Shown: positions 9,070-16,735 of the stretch, piece by piece | Numbering within the stretch: the stretch's first letter is position 1 | Layout: every line of letters begins with the position of its first letter | Source of the DNA: Cyanobacteria bacterium TGS_CYA1 | GTDB taxonomy: Bacteria; Cyanobacteriota; Vampirovibrionia; Obscuribacterales; Obscuribacteraceae | Length of the DNA stretch: 64,000 nt | Assembly (NCBI GenBank): GCA_026129135.1 | Contig: JAHCIQ010000001.1 | Coordinates: 434,001-498,000 of the forward strand | Reading direction: 5' to 3' | The notes under the pieces: model-generated | Seen by the model: only the letters and a program-made list of their open reading frames with translations | What the model was told of the DNA's origin: nothing | Databases searched by the model: none | Position numbers and translations under genes: made by a program

Positions 9070-9891
9070 ATGAACGCTTTCAATAATGTCAGACCTCTTG
9101 CTAAAGCTGTCGCTCTTTCAGCTCAAGAAGAAGCTGTACTTGCCAGAAAAGCTAAAGCCGGTGATAAACAAGCAGTCAACGCACTCATAATGGCTAACAT
9201 GAAACTTGTAAACGCTATGGTCAGAAAGTATGACCAGGGGCTTCCTTCCCAGGACCTGACTCAGGAAGGTTGCATCGGTCTCATGAACGCAATCAGTCAC
9301 TTCGACCCTAACCGTGGTATCAGATTTTCTACTTATGCAGCTTGGTGGATTCGTGAAGCAATCAACCGCTCGATATCCAACAAATCGCGTGTTGTCAGAC
9401 TTCCCGTCCACTTGAACGAACTGATGACCAAGATTCGTCGAGTCAAATCCGAATTGACCCTCAAACTTGGTAAACAACCCACAGTTGAGCAAATCGCTGA
9501 AGAAATTGGCGTCAAACCAGACAAAGTTCGCGGTGCTCTCGAATACTCGAAACCCTGCTTGTCGCTTGATCAGCCAGCATCTAACGATGAGGAAGACAAG
9601 CTCACAATTGGCGACACCATTGTTGATGACTGTGCAGCTGAGCCAGTTTCCAATCTGGAATCTGACTATCTCAAAGAAAAACTTGCTTCGATTCTTTCGC
9701 AATTGAGCGAAAAAGAGCAACGCGTTATCAAAATGCGCTTCGGTATCGGTTCTAACGAAGAGCGCAGTTTGAATGAAATTTCGGGAGAGCTTGGCTTGAC
9801 CCGCGACCAGGTCGGCAAAATCTCATACCTTGCTATGAGAAAGTTGAAAACCATGGTTCCTAAAGAAGAATTTGGAGCATTTCTGGCTTAA
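9070..9891 (+). CDS. Sigma-70 family RNA polymerase sigma factor, short RpoD-like
   Basis: 273-residue sigma factor with regions 2, 3 and 4 but no region 1.1 and only a short region 1.2, so it is a group 2/3-type factor rather than the main RpoD. Region 2 is clear (DLTQEGCIGLMNAISHFDP, then FSTYAAWWIREAINRSI). Region 3 has LPVHLNEL, and region 4 has LSEKEQRVIKMRFGIG. Residues that read promoter bases differ from E. coli RpoD: in region 2.4, WWIRQAITRAI becomes WWIREAINRSI; in the region 4.2 recognition helix, TRERIRQIE becomes TRDQVGKIS. A changed promoter preference is therefore likely (inference). Start at ATG 9070 is supported by AAGGAGA 6 nt upstream. The CAGCTCT (9908) / AGAGCTG (9943) pair, followed by T-rich DNA, may end its transcript. 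Confidence 0.93.
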   Translation: MNAFNNVRPLAKAVALSAQEEAVLARKAKAGDKQAVNALIMANMKLVNAMVRKYDQGLPSQDLTQEGCIGLMNAISHFDPNRGIRFSTYAAWWIREAINRSISNKSRVVRLPVHLNELMTKIRRVKSELTLKLGKQPTVEQIAEEIGVKPDKVRGALEYSKPCLSLDQPASNDEEDKLTIGDTIVDDCAAEPVSNLESDYLKEKLASILSQLSEKEQRVIKMRFGIGSNEERSLNEISGELGLTRDQVGKISYLAMRKLKTMVPKEEFGAFLA

Positions 9892-10115
9892 CCAGCAATA
9901 AAGCCTACAGCTCTAAACCCAACTTGCGGCACTCGACTTACGAGAGCTGCATTTTGGCTTTTTCGCACTCTATATAATGTAGCGTCCAGGGTGCAGACTC
10001 AAGCGATATGCGATATTTTTGTAGCGCAACGTCTACAAACCCTGATTGGCACTGGGTTTTGAAACCATGCTATTGAATGAATATCAGGGACAGTCACTCA
10101 TTCGAGGATATTAAA

Positions 10116-10301
10116 ATGAACAATATCATTTCGCTCAATCTTCCTAAGAAATCGAAAGCACAGGAAGACCTCGAGTGGCTTACCGAATTCTTGCTTGCCA
10201 ACGGCAGAGATGAAATGGCAAAAGAATTGAATGATGACTTCGCCGCGTTTCAAGAATCATTGAAAACTGGCTCGGAATCTAAAGATATCGAAGCTGCCTA
10301 A
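10116..10301 (+). CDS. Small acidic protein, 61 aa, unknown
   Basis: Unrecognised small soluble protein (begins MNNIISLNLPKKSKAQ) with a helical, acidic second half (LEWLTEFLLANGRDEM, then KELNDDFAAF). The frame extends up to an ATG at 10077, but the ATG at 10116 is chosen because GAGG at 10104-10107 lies 8 nt upstream of it. A TATAAT at 9973-9978 may serve as its -10 box; no convincing -35 is seen. It follows the sigma factor gene in the same direction and might be linked to it, for example as a small regulator, but nothing in the sequence proves that. It ends flush against the next convergent gene. Confidence 0.6.
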   Translation: MNNIISLNLPKKSKAQEDLEWLTEFLLANGRDEMAKELNDDFAAFQESLKTGSESKDIEAA

Positions 10302-11177
10302 TTACTTGATTCTAAAAGTCGAAAGTATTTTTTGAACGTCTGGATAAATATCGTTTTCCAATTCGTTTGGATAAGCGCTTAGAACAAAGTAACACTTATT
10401 TCCGTTCATGAAAGTCCAGTTATGCCACTTGAGCTTTTTGTCGTCTTTTCCACTAATCTCGCATTCATAAAGATCGGCATCAAAAGTGCCGATTTTTCCT
10501 TTTTTCAAATCTGCTTTTGTGGGATTTTGTTTTATTCTTTTGCCCCATTCGAGCAATAAATCGCTTGGAATACTTTTCAATTTTATAGAATCGCCATCAG
10601 AGCTCGAATAAGTGCCCATCTCATAAATATCAAGACCAACTGGAAATTTGGGCGGCGAATATTTGACCCAGTGACCCATATCTTTTGACGTCCAACCAGA
10701 GGGCAGTTCTACGGTGAAGGATTTTTCGTTTGTGCTTGGGGTGAACTCGAAAATGTAAATATCAACTGGTTCGCTCGGCTTTGACTGCTTTTGTCCTTCC
10801 TTATCTTCGACCTTGATAAATTTGTCATCTGGATTGTATTTCCAGGTCGAACTAGTTTGCTGAGCCAGGCAGTCCAGCAATTCTTTAAATGTTGGTTTGT
10901 AACTCTGGGGAAAAGTAGACATCAATTGCTTGGCGCTTACTTCATTTGAAAGTGAGACCAAAACAGCATTGCAGCCAGTTTGAATCACGCTGCTGACTAA
11001 AAATTGATTGGCGAATCCGGCGAAGGTCGAGCCAATTCCGCCATTTAAGCGTTCTTTTAAAAGTTGATCAACTTCGCTCTGAGAATGTTTTTTTACCAAA
11101 ATGCCGCTTTTTACTTCTTCGGCGCTAACTGAATTGCAGCTTAGAAGAAGCAGTATAGACAGAAGCAGTTTTTTCAC
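10302..11177 (-). CDS. Exported protein of unknown function
   Basis: 291-residue protein with an N-terminal signal peptide (MKKLLLSILLLLSCNSVSA, cleavage likely before EEVK). The start is a GTG at 11177, chosen because GGAGG sits 5 nt upstream; the frame continues open to 11231, but that extension overlaps glmU and lacks a signal. The first part includes a pattern of conserved-looking Cys (GCNAVLVSL, LLDCLAQQT) and a WKYNPDDKFIKVED segment. The second part is mostly beta (ELPSGWTSKDMGHWVKYSPP; WHNWTFMNGNKCYFVLSAYP) and resembles secreted DUF-type domains that I cannot name. It lies 14 nt downstream of glmU on the same strand and is probably co-transcribed with it. Confidence 0.75.
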   Translation of the reverse strand: MKKLLLSILLLLSCNSVSAEEVKSGILVKKHSQSEVDQLLKERLNGGIGSTFAGFANQFLVSSVIQTGCNAVLVSLSNEVSAKQLMSTFPQSYKPTFKELLDCLAQQTSSTWKYNPDDKFIKVEDKEGQKQSKPSEPVDIYIFEFTPSTNEKSFTVELPSGWTSKDMGHWVKYSPPKFPVGLDIYEMGTYSSSDGDSIKLKSIPSDLLLEWGKRIKQNPTKADLKKGKIGTFDADLYECEISGKDDKKLKWHNWTFMNGNKCYFVLSAYPNELENDIYPDVQKILSTFRIK

Positions 11178-11191
11178 AAAAACCTCCGATT

Positions 11192-12619
11192 TTATTTTTT
11201 GAGCGAAGTAGTTTTCTTTTGTTCGACCCAACCATCTTTATTGACTTGCTTGCCGCGAGCGATTGCAAGCGACGATGCCGGAACGTTTTCGACTATTACA
11301 GAACCAGCTGCAACCACTACGTCATTTGCAATCGTGACCGGTGCCACGAGTACGCTGTTGCTTCCGATGGCAACGTCGTCTCCGATTATTGTTTTGGCTT
11401 TGCTTTTGGTCAGGTGGTCATAATTGGCGGTAATGGTGCCTGCGCCGACATTCGTTCTGGTACCAATCGTGGTGTCGCCGATATAACTCAAGTGTGCGCA
11501 GTTTGATTTTATTCCGATTGTAGAATTTTTCAATTCGACAAAATTGCCGATTTTGCAATTTTCACTCACTATGTTTCCATCGCGAAGATGGGCAAAGGGA
11601 CCGACTTTGCAATTGTCGCCAATTTTAGAATCTGAAATTTGCGATTGATTCACATGTACGTTGTTTCCGATTTCCACTTTACCTTTTAGAACAGTGTTTG
11701 GTCCAATCACGCATCCGCTGCCGATTCTTGCACCAGCAAGAATATGTGTGTTTGGAAGAATAGTGGAGTCTGGTCCGACTTTTACATCCGGGTCAATCCA
11801 TGAAGACGCAGGGTCGACTACAGTGACACCGTCTTCGATAGATAGTCTCTCGATGGTCATGTCAGATAGCAAGCGCGAGGCTTTGGCCAATTCAGGGCGC
11901 GAGTTTATTCCCATCACCGAGCGACAGTCATACGCTTTAAGCGCAGAGACGGGTAAACCGGCTTTCACCGCCCATTCGACCAGATCGGTCAGGTAATATT
12001 CTTTTTGCTGATTGTCTGCTTTGAGCGACTTCAAACCATCTTCGACTTGTGGCCACGACAGACAAAATATGCCGGTGTTTATTTCACTTATTTGTTTTTG
12101 AGATGGCGTTGCGTCTTTATCTTCGACTATGCCTTTCACTTTTCTTCTTTCGTCTCGCACAATACGACCATAACCCGTTGGGTTTTCGACATCGGTCGAA
12201 AGAACGGTGACGACTGACTTTTCATTTACATGCTTTTCTACCAGGGCTTGTAGAGTTGCCGACGAGATGAGCGGAGCGTCGCCTACGGTGACAATCAAAT
12301 TGCCTTTGAAATTGGCTTCGTTCAATCCAGCTGCAGCTTGCATGACTGCATGACCGGTGCCAAGCTGCGGGTCTTGAGTGTGGCAGGTGAGAGCAGTGCT
12401 TACATTTTTGTCGAGATATTCTTGAAGCTGGTCGCGAGCATGTCCGACGATTATATGTAAATGTTCAATTTTGGCGTTGGGCAAAGAGGTAAGTGCGTCG
12501 ACGACCCTTGAGATCATTGGGCGTCCAAGTACGTCGTGCAGAACTTTGGGACGTGACGACTTCATTCGCTTGCCTTGACCGGCTGCCAGAATGACTGCTC
12601 GACAAATAATCGAAGACAT
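11192..12619 (-). CDS. glmU: Bifunctional GlmU (uridylyltransferase / acetyltransferase)
   Basis: Makes UDP-N-acetylglucosamine in two steps: acetylation of glucosamine-1-phosphate, then uridylyl transfer. This feeds peptidoglycan and LPS. The N-terminal half has the nucleotidyltransferase signature AVILAAGQGKRMKS with PKVLH, followed by GTGHAV, GDAPLI and EINTGIF. The C-terminal half is a left-handed beta helix of hexapeptide repeats (for example IGSGCVIGPNTVLKG, KIGNFVELKNS), containing the acetyltransferase stretch HLSYIGDTTIG.TNVGAGTITANYD. The length of 475 residues is close to the usual 450-460. ATG at 12619 has GAGGAAAG upstream. The exported protein gene follows 14 nt downstream. Confidence 0.97.
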   Translation of the reverse strand: MSSIICRAVILAAGQGKRMKSSRPKVLHDVLGRPMISRVVDALTSLPNAKIEHLHIIVGHARDQLQEYLDKNVSTALTCHTQDPQLGTGHAVMQAAAGLNEANFKGNLIVTVGDAPLISSATLQALVEKHVNEKSVVTVLSTDVENPTGYGRIVRDERRKVKGIVEDKDATPSQKQISEINTGIFCLSWPQVEDGLKSLKADNQQKEYYLTDLVEWAVKAGLPVSALKAYDCRSVMGINSRPELAKASRLLSDMTIERLSIEDGVTVVDPASSWIDPDVKVGPDSTILPNTHILAGARIGSGCVIGPNTVLKGKVEIGNNVHVNQSQISDSKIGDNCKVGPFAHLRDGNIVSENCKIGNFVELKNSTIGIKSNCAHLSYIGDTTIGTRTNVGAGTITANYDHLTKSKAKTIIGDDVAIGSNSVLVAPVTIANDVVVAAGSVIVENVPASSLAIARGKQVNKDGWVEQKKTTSLKK

Positions 12620-12660
12620 GGGCTTTCCTCAAAAACAGAAAGTCCAATTTTATCGTAAAA

Positions 12661-12692
12661 AAAGAACTCCTCGGTTACCCGAGGAGTTCTTT
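12661..12692 (-). terminator. Perfect 14-bp hairpin terminator upstream of glmU
   Basis: AAAGAACTCCTCGG and its exact complement flank a 4-nt loop (TTAC). On the minus strand the stem is followed by a run of seven T. It lies upstream of glmU, so it must end a transcript coming from the right on the minus strand, such as the candidate microgene at 12706-12831. It could also stop read-through in the other direction. Confidence 0.85.
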
Positions 12693-12705
12693 AATCGTCC
12701 ATCTT

Positions 12706-12831
12706 CTAGAAATTGTCCGCAGCGTTGGTGCCGCCCCAACGGGATTCATCCCTGATTCCCCACCACTGGTGTTGCTGCGATGTAGTGCTAAGCACAATGT
12801 ATTTGTAACCTGTATTTTGGCAAAATGCCAT
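12706..12831 (-). CDS. Candidate 41-aa protein with own promoter and terminator
   Basis: A short open frame (MAFCQNTGYKYIVLSTTS, then HQWWGIRDESRWGG near the end) that stops 13 nt before a perfect intrinsic terminator and starts about 22 nt after a good -10 box. The composition (three Trp, Tyr/Lys, Gly-Gly, a likely beta strand YIVLSTTS) looks more like protein than chance. There is no Shine-Dalgarno in front of the ATG, and the same stretch can fold: CGTTGG/CCAACG around GGCGGCA, and GGGAT/ATCCC. A small RNA of about 170 nt is an equally good reading. No family recognised. Confidence 0.4.
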   Translation of the reverse strand: MAFCQNTGYKYIVLSTTSQQHQWWGIRDESRWGGTNAADNF

Positions 12832-12853
12832 CGGGCTTAACTTTTCGTTCAGA

Positions 12854-12883
12854 ATTATCGCAATATTTGCAACAAACTTGCAA
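12854..12883 (-). promoter_or_regulatory. Candidate promoter for the 41-aa ORF or small RNA
   Basis: On the minus strand TTGCAA (12878-12883) and GATAAT (12854-12859) are separated by 18 nt. A second TTGCAA sits between them at 12867-12872. The predicted transcript would begin near 12847 and reach the hairpin at 12661-12692. Confidence 0.5.
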
Positions 12884-13043
12884 CAATGTCGCTTGTTTAG
12901 TGCCTTCTCACGATTTCTGTTGTTTCTGACGTTCGAATATATAGCATGTTCCCGATGTATAGGCGGAACTTGCAGATCGGGTATCATCTAGTTATCTGCA
13001 ATTGTCTGTTTGGATAACGCCTTCTCAAGACTGGGAGAGAGAA

Positions 13044-14135
13044 ATGAGAGCACTTAAAGGTTATCAAGATGCGCTATTCAAGGCGGTTCTAGGGCTGATA
13101 ATTCTTGTGGGTTCTCAGGCACCTGCAGCCCAAGCCCAGTTCAAGAGCTATTCGACATCTACAAATACGGGCAAGACCGCTACAGGCAGTTCGTACCAGC
13201 AAGGCGCTTCGTATCAACAAAGAGGAGCAGGTGCGGGCGGTTTTGGCTCTTACCAGCGCTCAGGGGCCAGCCAGAGTTCTGCTGCGGGTGGTTTTGGAAC
13301 TTACCAAAGACCTGGAGGAGGCGGTGGTAATTTTGGCAGTCAGGGCGTAAATCCCAATTTTGCCGGGACCAGAATCAATCCTCAAGGCTTTGGACACGGT
13401 CAAGCGAAAGGTGCTGGACATGCGGTTTCACCTGGTGGAGTGTATCCAGAATTCAAAAGTTCGCATGGTGTCATACGCTGGTTGTCGGGTCAAATGCCTC
13501 TTCATGTCTGGGTTTCCAAAGGTCAGGCGATCGACTACATAATGGATCCAAAACTAGGAGCACCAGTTGCAAACGTCGACAACGTTGGCGGGTGGCCGGA
13601 TCTTGTTGCTCAACTCGTTTCCAATCCCGCACAATTAGCTAAGTTACCTGTTGCAAAAGGCTATGACCCGGCTCATAGAGATGCTGTTATCAAAGGAATC
13701 GGATCCTGGAAACGATTTGCGTCAGAAGGCTTGTTCAATTTCGATTTTGTGGAAGACCCGACAAAAGCAGATATTCATGTGTTTTTCGTCAATCACTTCG
13801 TCAACAATTTAGCCATGGGACTTTTTGCCGGAGATATTCGTGGTTATACTTCCAAGCGAAGCTTCCCATATCAGGCTGTTATAGCTAAAAAGAAAATTCC
13901 TTTCAGGCCGGTTGTGATTGTTCTGCGTTGTGCGGATAAAGCTGGAAACCCAATGGTTCTGCCCAAGATGCAGGCTGCTGCGGCACACGAAATGGGGCAC
14001 GCGCTCGGGATTGAAGGTCATAGCTCGAATTCAGGCGACCTCATGAGTATTTATTACGGCAACGGCACAATTTCTGCCGGCGACGCTGCTACTATTAGAT
14101 ATTTGTACAGCCTGACACCAGATCTGGTGCCATGA
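13044..14135 (+). CDS. Exported metzincin-type zinc metalloprotease
   Basis: 363-residue protein with a signal peptide (hydrophobic AVLGLIILVGSQAPAAQAQ), a Gly/Ser/Gln-rich low-complexity linker of about 90 residues (repeats of the type GGFGSYQR), and a C-terminal protease domain. The zinc site is the full metzincin motif HEMGHALGIEGH (three His ligands and the Glu base), followed 8 residues later by the Met-turn (GDLMSIYYG), as in matrix-metalloprotease-like enzymes. It probably acts on proteins outside the cytoplasm. Start at ATG 13044 is chosen for GGGAGAGAG just upstream; a TTG frame extends to 13002. Its stop overlaps the start of the next gene by 4 nt. Confidence 0.87.
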   Translation: MRALKGYQDALFKAVLGLIILVGSQAPAAQAQFKSYSTSTNTGKTATGSSYQQGASYQQRGAGAGGFGSYQRSGASQSSAAGGFGTYQRPGGGGGNFGSQGVNPNFAGTRINPQGFGHGQAKGAGHAVSPGGVYPEFKSSHGVIRWLSGQMPLHVWVSKGQAIDYIMDPKLGAPVANVDNVGGWPDLVAQLVSNPAQLAKLPVAKGYDPAHRDAVIKGIGSWKRFASEGLFNFDFVEDPTKADIHVFFVNHFVNNLAMGLFAGDIRGYTSKRSFPYQAVIAKKKIPFRPVVIVLRCADKAGNPMVLPKMQAAAAHEMGHALGIEGHSSNSGDLMSIYYGNGTISAGDAATIRYLYSLTPDLVP

Positions 14136-15151
14136 CGTATAACAAAGAGAAACTGCTTTTAGCTTGCGCAGGACCTTATGCCGTAAATACGGTATCGCAG
14201 GTCTTGCACGATAAAAAACGAAATAAAGAGCTTGAAATAGCTATTTCTTATCCGGACTCAAAGGAAAAAAATCTGCCCTGGATTTTATTTTCGCATGGTG
14301 CTTACGGCTCTAAAGAGGGATACAGACCGCTTGTTAAACACTGGGTGTCGCATGGTTTTGTTTGCATACAGCCGACTCACGAAGACAGTCTGCGTTATTT
14401 TATCAAGGAACGAAGACTAGCATTGAGCGGTGGTGCCAACGAGTCAAACAGCCAGTTTGGCAAAAGTCTCGACAAACTCGAAGATGATTATGCGCGATGG
14501 CAAGACATCTCTTTCAAGAAGTGGCGCGTTCGCCCGCTCGATATGAAATTTGTTCTCGATTCAATTGATCAAATTCTCGCCGACGCACCCGAAGTTTCAA
14601 TAGATAAGCCGAATTTGGGAATTGGAGGACACAGTTTTGGTGCGCACACCGCCCAGTTGCTTGGCGGATCTATCGTTGGGGACGTAAATATCGGCTATAC
14701 ACGCGAGTTTCGAGACAATAGAGCAAAAGCTTTTCTGTTAATGTCTCCGCAAGGTCGGGGCGCCCGTTTTGAAGACGTGGCAATTTTCGATGACGAAGCC
14801 TGGAGTGAGTTCGAGCGGCCAATGATGTGTCTTACAGGAACAAACGACGTTGTTTCGGACACGCAAGACTGGGTCTGGCGTAAAGACGCTTTCAATCTGA
14901 GCAAATCAACCGAGTCGAAGTCGAAATATCTTGCCATCATAAATGGTGGCTATCACGGATTTGGCGGAATTGTAGGCAAGCGTTTTACCGGCGCTGGTCC
15001 AGACAATGAGGTACATGCCGATTACACAAAGGCATTGAGTCTTGCATTCTGGAATGCATTTTTGAAAAACGACATCGAGAGCAAAGTTTATCTCGACCAG
15101 TGCGAAATCGAGCAAGATACGCATGGCGAAGTGGAATTTTCGGCTAAATAG
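14132..15151 (+). CDS. Alpha/beta hydrolase (PAF-acetylhydrolase/dienelactone-hydrolase-like)
   Basis: 339-residue cytoplasmic hydrolase with no signal peptide. Marks of the fold: an oxyanion strand WILFSHGAYGSKEGY, the nucleophile elbow GGHSFGAHTAQ (GHSFG), an acid-bearing strand (MCLTGTNDVVSDTQ), and a late His (GGYHGFGG). The arrangement suits the chlorophyllase/PAF-acetylhydrolase branch, so an ester or lipid substrate is likely, but it cannot be named. Translation is coupled to the metalloprotease gene by a 4-nt overlap (ATGA). It ends at a convergent junction that holds two strong inverted repeats. Confidence 0.85.
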   Translation: MTYNKEKLLLACAGPYAVNTVSQVLHDKKRNKELEIAISYPDSKEKNLPWILFSHGAYGSKEGYRPLVKHWVSHGFVCIQPTHEDSLRYFIKERRLALSGGANESNSQFGKSLDKLEDDYARWQDISFKKWRVRPLDMKFVLDSIDQILADAPEVSIDKPNLGIGGHSFGAHTAQLLGGSIVGDVNIGYTREFRDNRAKAFLLMSPQGRGARFEDVAIFDDEAWSEFERPMMCLTGTNDVVSDTQDWVWRKDAFNLSKSTESKSKYLAIINGGYHGFGGIVGKRFTGAGPDNEVHADYTKALSLAFWNAFLKNDIESKVYLDQCEIEQDTHGEVEFSAK

Positions 15152-15159
15152 TAGTTTTT

Positions 15160-15199
15160 AGTCAAAAATCTCACCGTCTTTTGTGGTGCGTTTTTGACT
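15160..15199. terminator. Nested stem-loop after the hydrolase gene
   Basis: AGTCAAAAA (15160-15168) pairs with TTTTTGACT (15191-15199), and an inner CACC/GGTG pair lies at 15172-15175 and 15185-15188. T-rich DNA follows. Probably part of the terminator for the plus-strand hydrolase gene. Confidence 0.5.
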
Positions 15200-15244
15200 T
15201 TTCGTCTGTAGTCCAGGCCCCGGGGCCTGGACTACAGACGAAAA
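15199..15244. terminator. Long perfect palindrome between convergent genes (copy 1)
   Basis: Two 23-nt arms, perfectly complementary with no spacer, flanked by T on the left and A on the right. It can therefore stop transcription in both directions, for the hydrolase (+) and the phosphoesterase (-). The arm contains CGTCTGTAGTCCAGG; a related palindrome with CGTCTGAAGTCCAGG lies at 24348-24384, also between convergent genes. Confidence 0.8.
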
Positions 15245-15298
15245 AAAGAAACCTTATCGAAAAAGGTGCCGAGCATCGAAAAGGATGTCGAACATTGT

Positions 15299-16207
15299 TT
15301 ATGAAATCGAAAGCTCGATTACGTAAGCAGTAGGTGGGCAGTTCAATCTGAAATTGGTGCGAGGATCTGCGCCAAGTCCGCGCGATATATGAAAAATGGT
15401 GTCGCCTTGATTGACCAGACCGCAGGCATTTTTGCGGGGCAAGTCGGAGTCTGTGATTACTGCACCGATGCCGGGCAGACGAACTTGACCGCCATGTGTA
15501 TGACCGCCAAAAGCCATGTGCACTCCAGCATCTGAGAACGATTGCAACTCTTTGGGAATATGAAAGAGCGCCAGTTTCAAATGTTCTTTGTCTGTTGATT
15601 CGGTAATTTTGAGCAGTTCGTGTTTGGGCACGCCTGGAAATTCGATCCCGAAAATAGAAATTTTGTGGTCTTTCAGATGCACGCCTTCGTTGCGCAAGAC
15701 TTTGTAACCGCAACCTTCAAGACTGTTTACCAAGTTGTCTAGGTCGCGTACTTTTTTATCGTCTGGGTGGCGCCAGTTTTTGAAAATGCGACCCAAAATT
15801 CGACGGCTCATCGAATACTCATAATAGTCGTGATTGCCCAAAATGGCATAAGCACCAAGTCTTGGTTTGCGCGACAACAAGTAGGGTGAATATAAAACCG
15901 ATTCATCATGTTCGAAAATATCGCCTGTCAGAAAAACCAGGTCGTATTCGTCGTCTGTGATTTCTTGCAAAAATGACAGTTTTCGTGATGATTCGTTGCG
16001 CGCAACGTGCAAATCTGAAAGGTGCAAAATGCGAAGTGTTTTACCTTTAATGCCACCACCGGTGCCATTTGTTTTGATATGGACTGGCACCATTTCTTTT
16101 TTGAACTGGAACGCTTCTCTGCGTGCTTTGACATAACTGCCGACACCGATTGCAGCGGTGCCCAGAAGCGATAAACCAAGAATTTTTTTGATTGAAGGCG
16201 AAATCAT
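15299..16207 (-). CDS. Membrane-anchored metallophosphoesterase (YkuE/YaeI-like)
   Basis: 302-residue calcineurin-type phosphoesterase with an N-terminal hydrophobic segment (ILGLSLLGTAAIGVGSYV) that anchors or exports it. The metal motifs appear in order: HLSDLH, GDIFEHD, ILGNHDYYEY, then FHIP and GGHTHGGQ. This set is typical of the YkuE/YaeI branch, whose members act on phosphoesters, in some cases of lipids or sugar nucleotides. The exact substrate is not evident. The gene converges on the hydrolase, with the palindrome at 15199-15244 between them, and is divergent from the lipoprotein gene. Confidence 0.9.
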   Translation of the reverse strand: MISPSIKKILGLSLLGTAAIGVGSYVKARREAFQFKKEMVPVHIKTNGTGGGIKGKTLRILHLSDLHVARNESSRKLSFLQEITDDEYDLVFLTGDIFEHDESVLYSPYLLSRKPRLGAYAILGNHDYYEYSMSRRILGRIFKNWRHPDDKKVRDLDNLVNSLEGCGYKVLRNEGVHLKDHKISIFGIEFPGVPKHELLKITESTDKEHLKLALFHIPKELQSFSDAGVHMAFGGHTHGGQVRLPGIGAVITDSDLPRKNACGLVNQGDTIFHISRGLGADPRTNFRLNCPPTAYVIELSIS

Positions 16208-16243
16208 GATTGGTATACTACACCAGTAATTTTGGGAGCTTGT

Positions 16244-16735
16244 ATGTTTATGTATAAATCGCTAGCAATTTTTACAGGCTGCCTAATTGCAGTTAACCTG
16301 ACAGCTTGCTCGGGTCAAAATCACAGTGAAAATGCGGACATGACACAGTCGAGCTCGAATGGCTCTGGTCCTGCCAAGTTAGCCTGGCCGCACGCGCGAC
16401 CTCTTTCAGCGAAAGAAGAGGAAGACTTCAACACCGATTACACGACTCTGGAAGGTACTTTGAAAGAGTTTTACGATGGTCCGGATGAGTCGCGAATTCT
16501 GATTAATGAAAATGAAGTGAGCTTTAGAGTTACGGGCAAAAATTTTAAACGCTTCGATAAGAGCGCTTTTGTATCAAAAATAGAAGCAAAATCTGATTCA
16601 CCAATAAAATTTTTGATTGAACATTTGGAAGCTGAACAGCCGCACACAGACCCAAAAACTGGAAAGCTGTTTATGAGTGTTCACGGCGTCATTGTTGGAA
16701 ACGACAATGTCGACTTGATTAAGTCTCGGGATTGA
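16244..16735 (+). CDS. Lipoprotein of unknown function
   Basis: 163-residue protein with a type II signal peptide: LAIFTGCLIAVNLTAC ends in a lipobox (LTAC), with SGQNHSE after the Cys. The mature part starts with a Ser/Asn-rich linker and then a small domain (LEGTLKEFYDGPDESRILIN, then VTGKNFKRFDK) that may be an OB-like or beta-rich fold. I do not recognise it. ATG at 16244 has GGGAG about 6 nt upstream; another ATG at 16250 is possible. The last 17 nt overlap the convergent EamA permease gene. Confidence 0.8.
   Translation: MFMYKSLAIFTGCLIAVNLTACSGQNHSENADMTQSSSNGSGPAKLAWPHARPLSAKEEEDFNTDYTTLEGTLKEFYDGPDESRILINENEVSFRVTGKNFKRFDKSAFVSKIEAKSDSPIKFLIEHLEAEQPHTDPKTGKLFMSVHGVIVGNDNVDLIKSRD

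Noticed and set aside
12706-12987. A 93-aa version of the small minus-strand ORF
   Set aside because: It would begin upstream of the predicted -10 box and its first half has a chance-like composition; the 41-aa form fits better.
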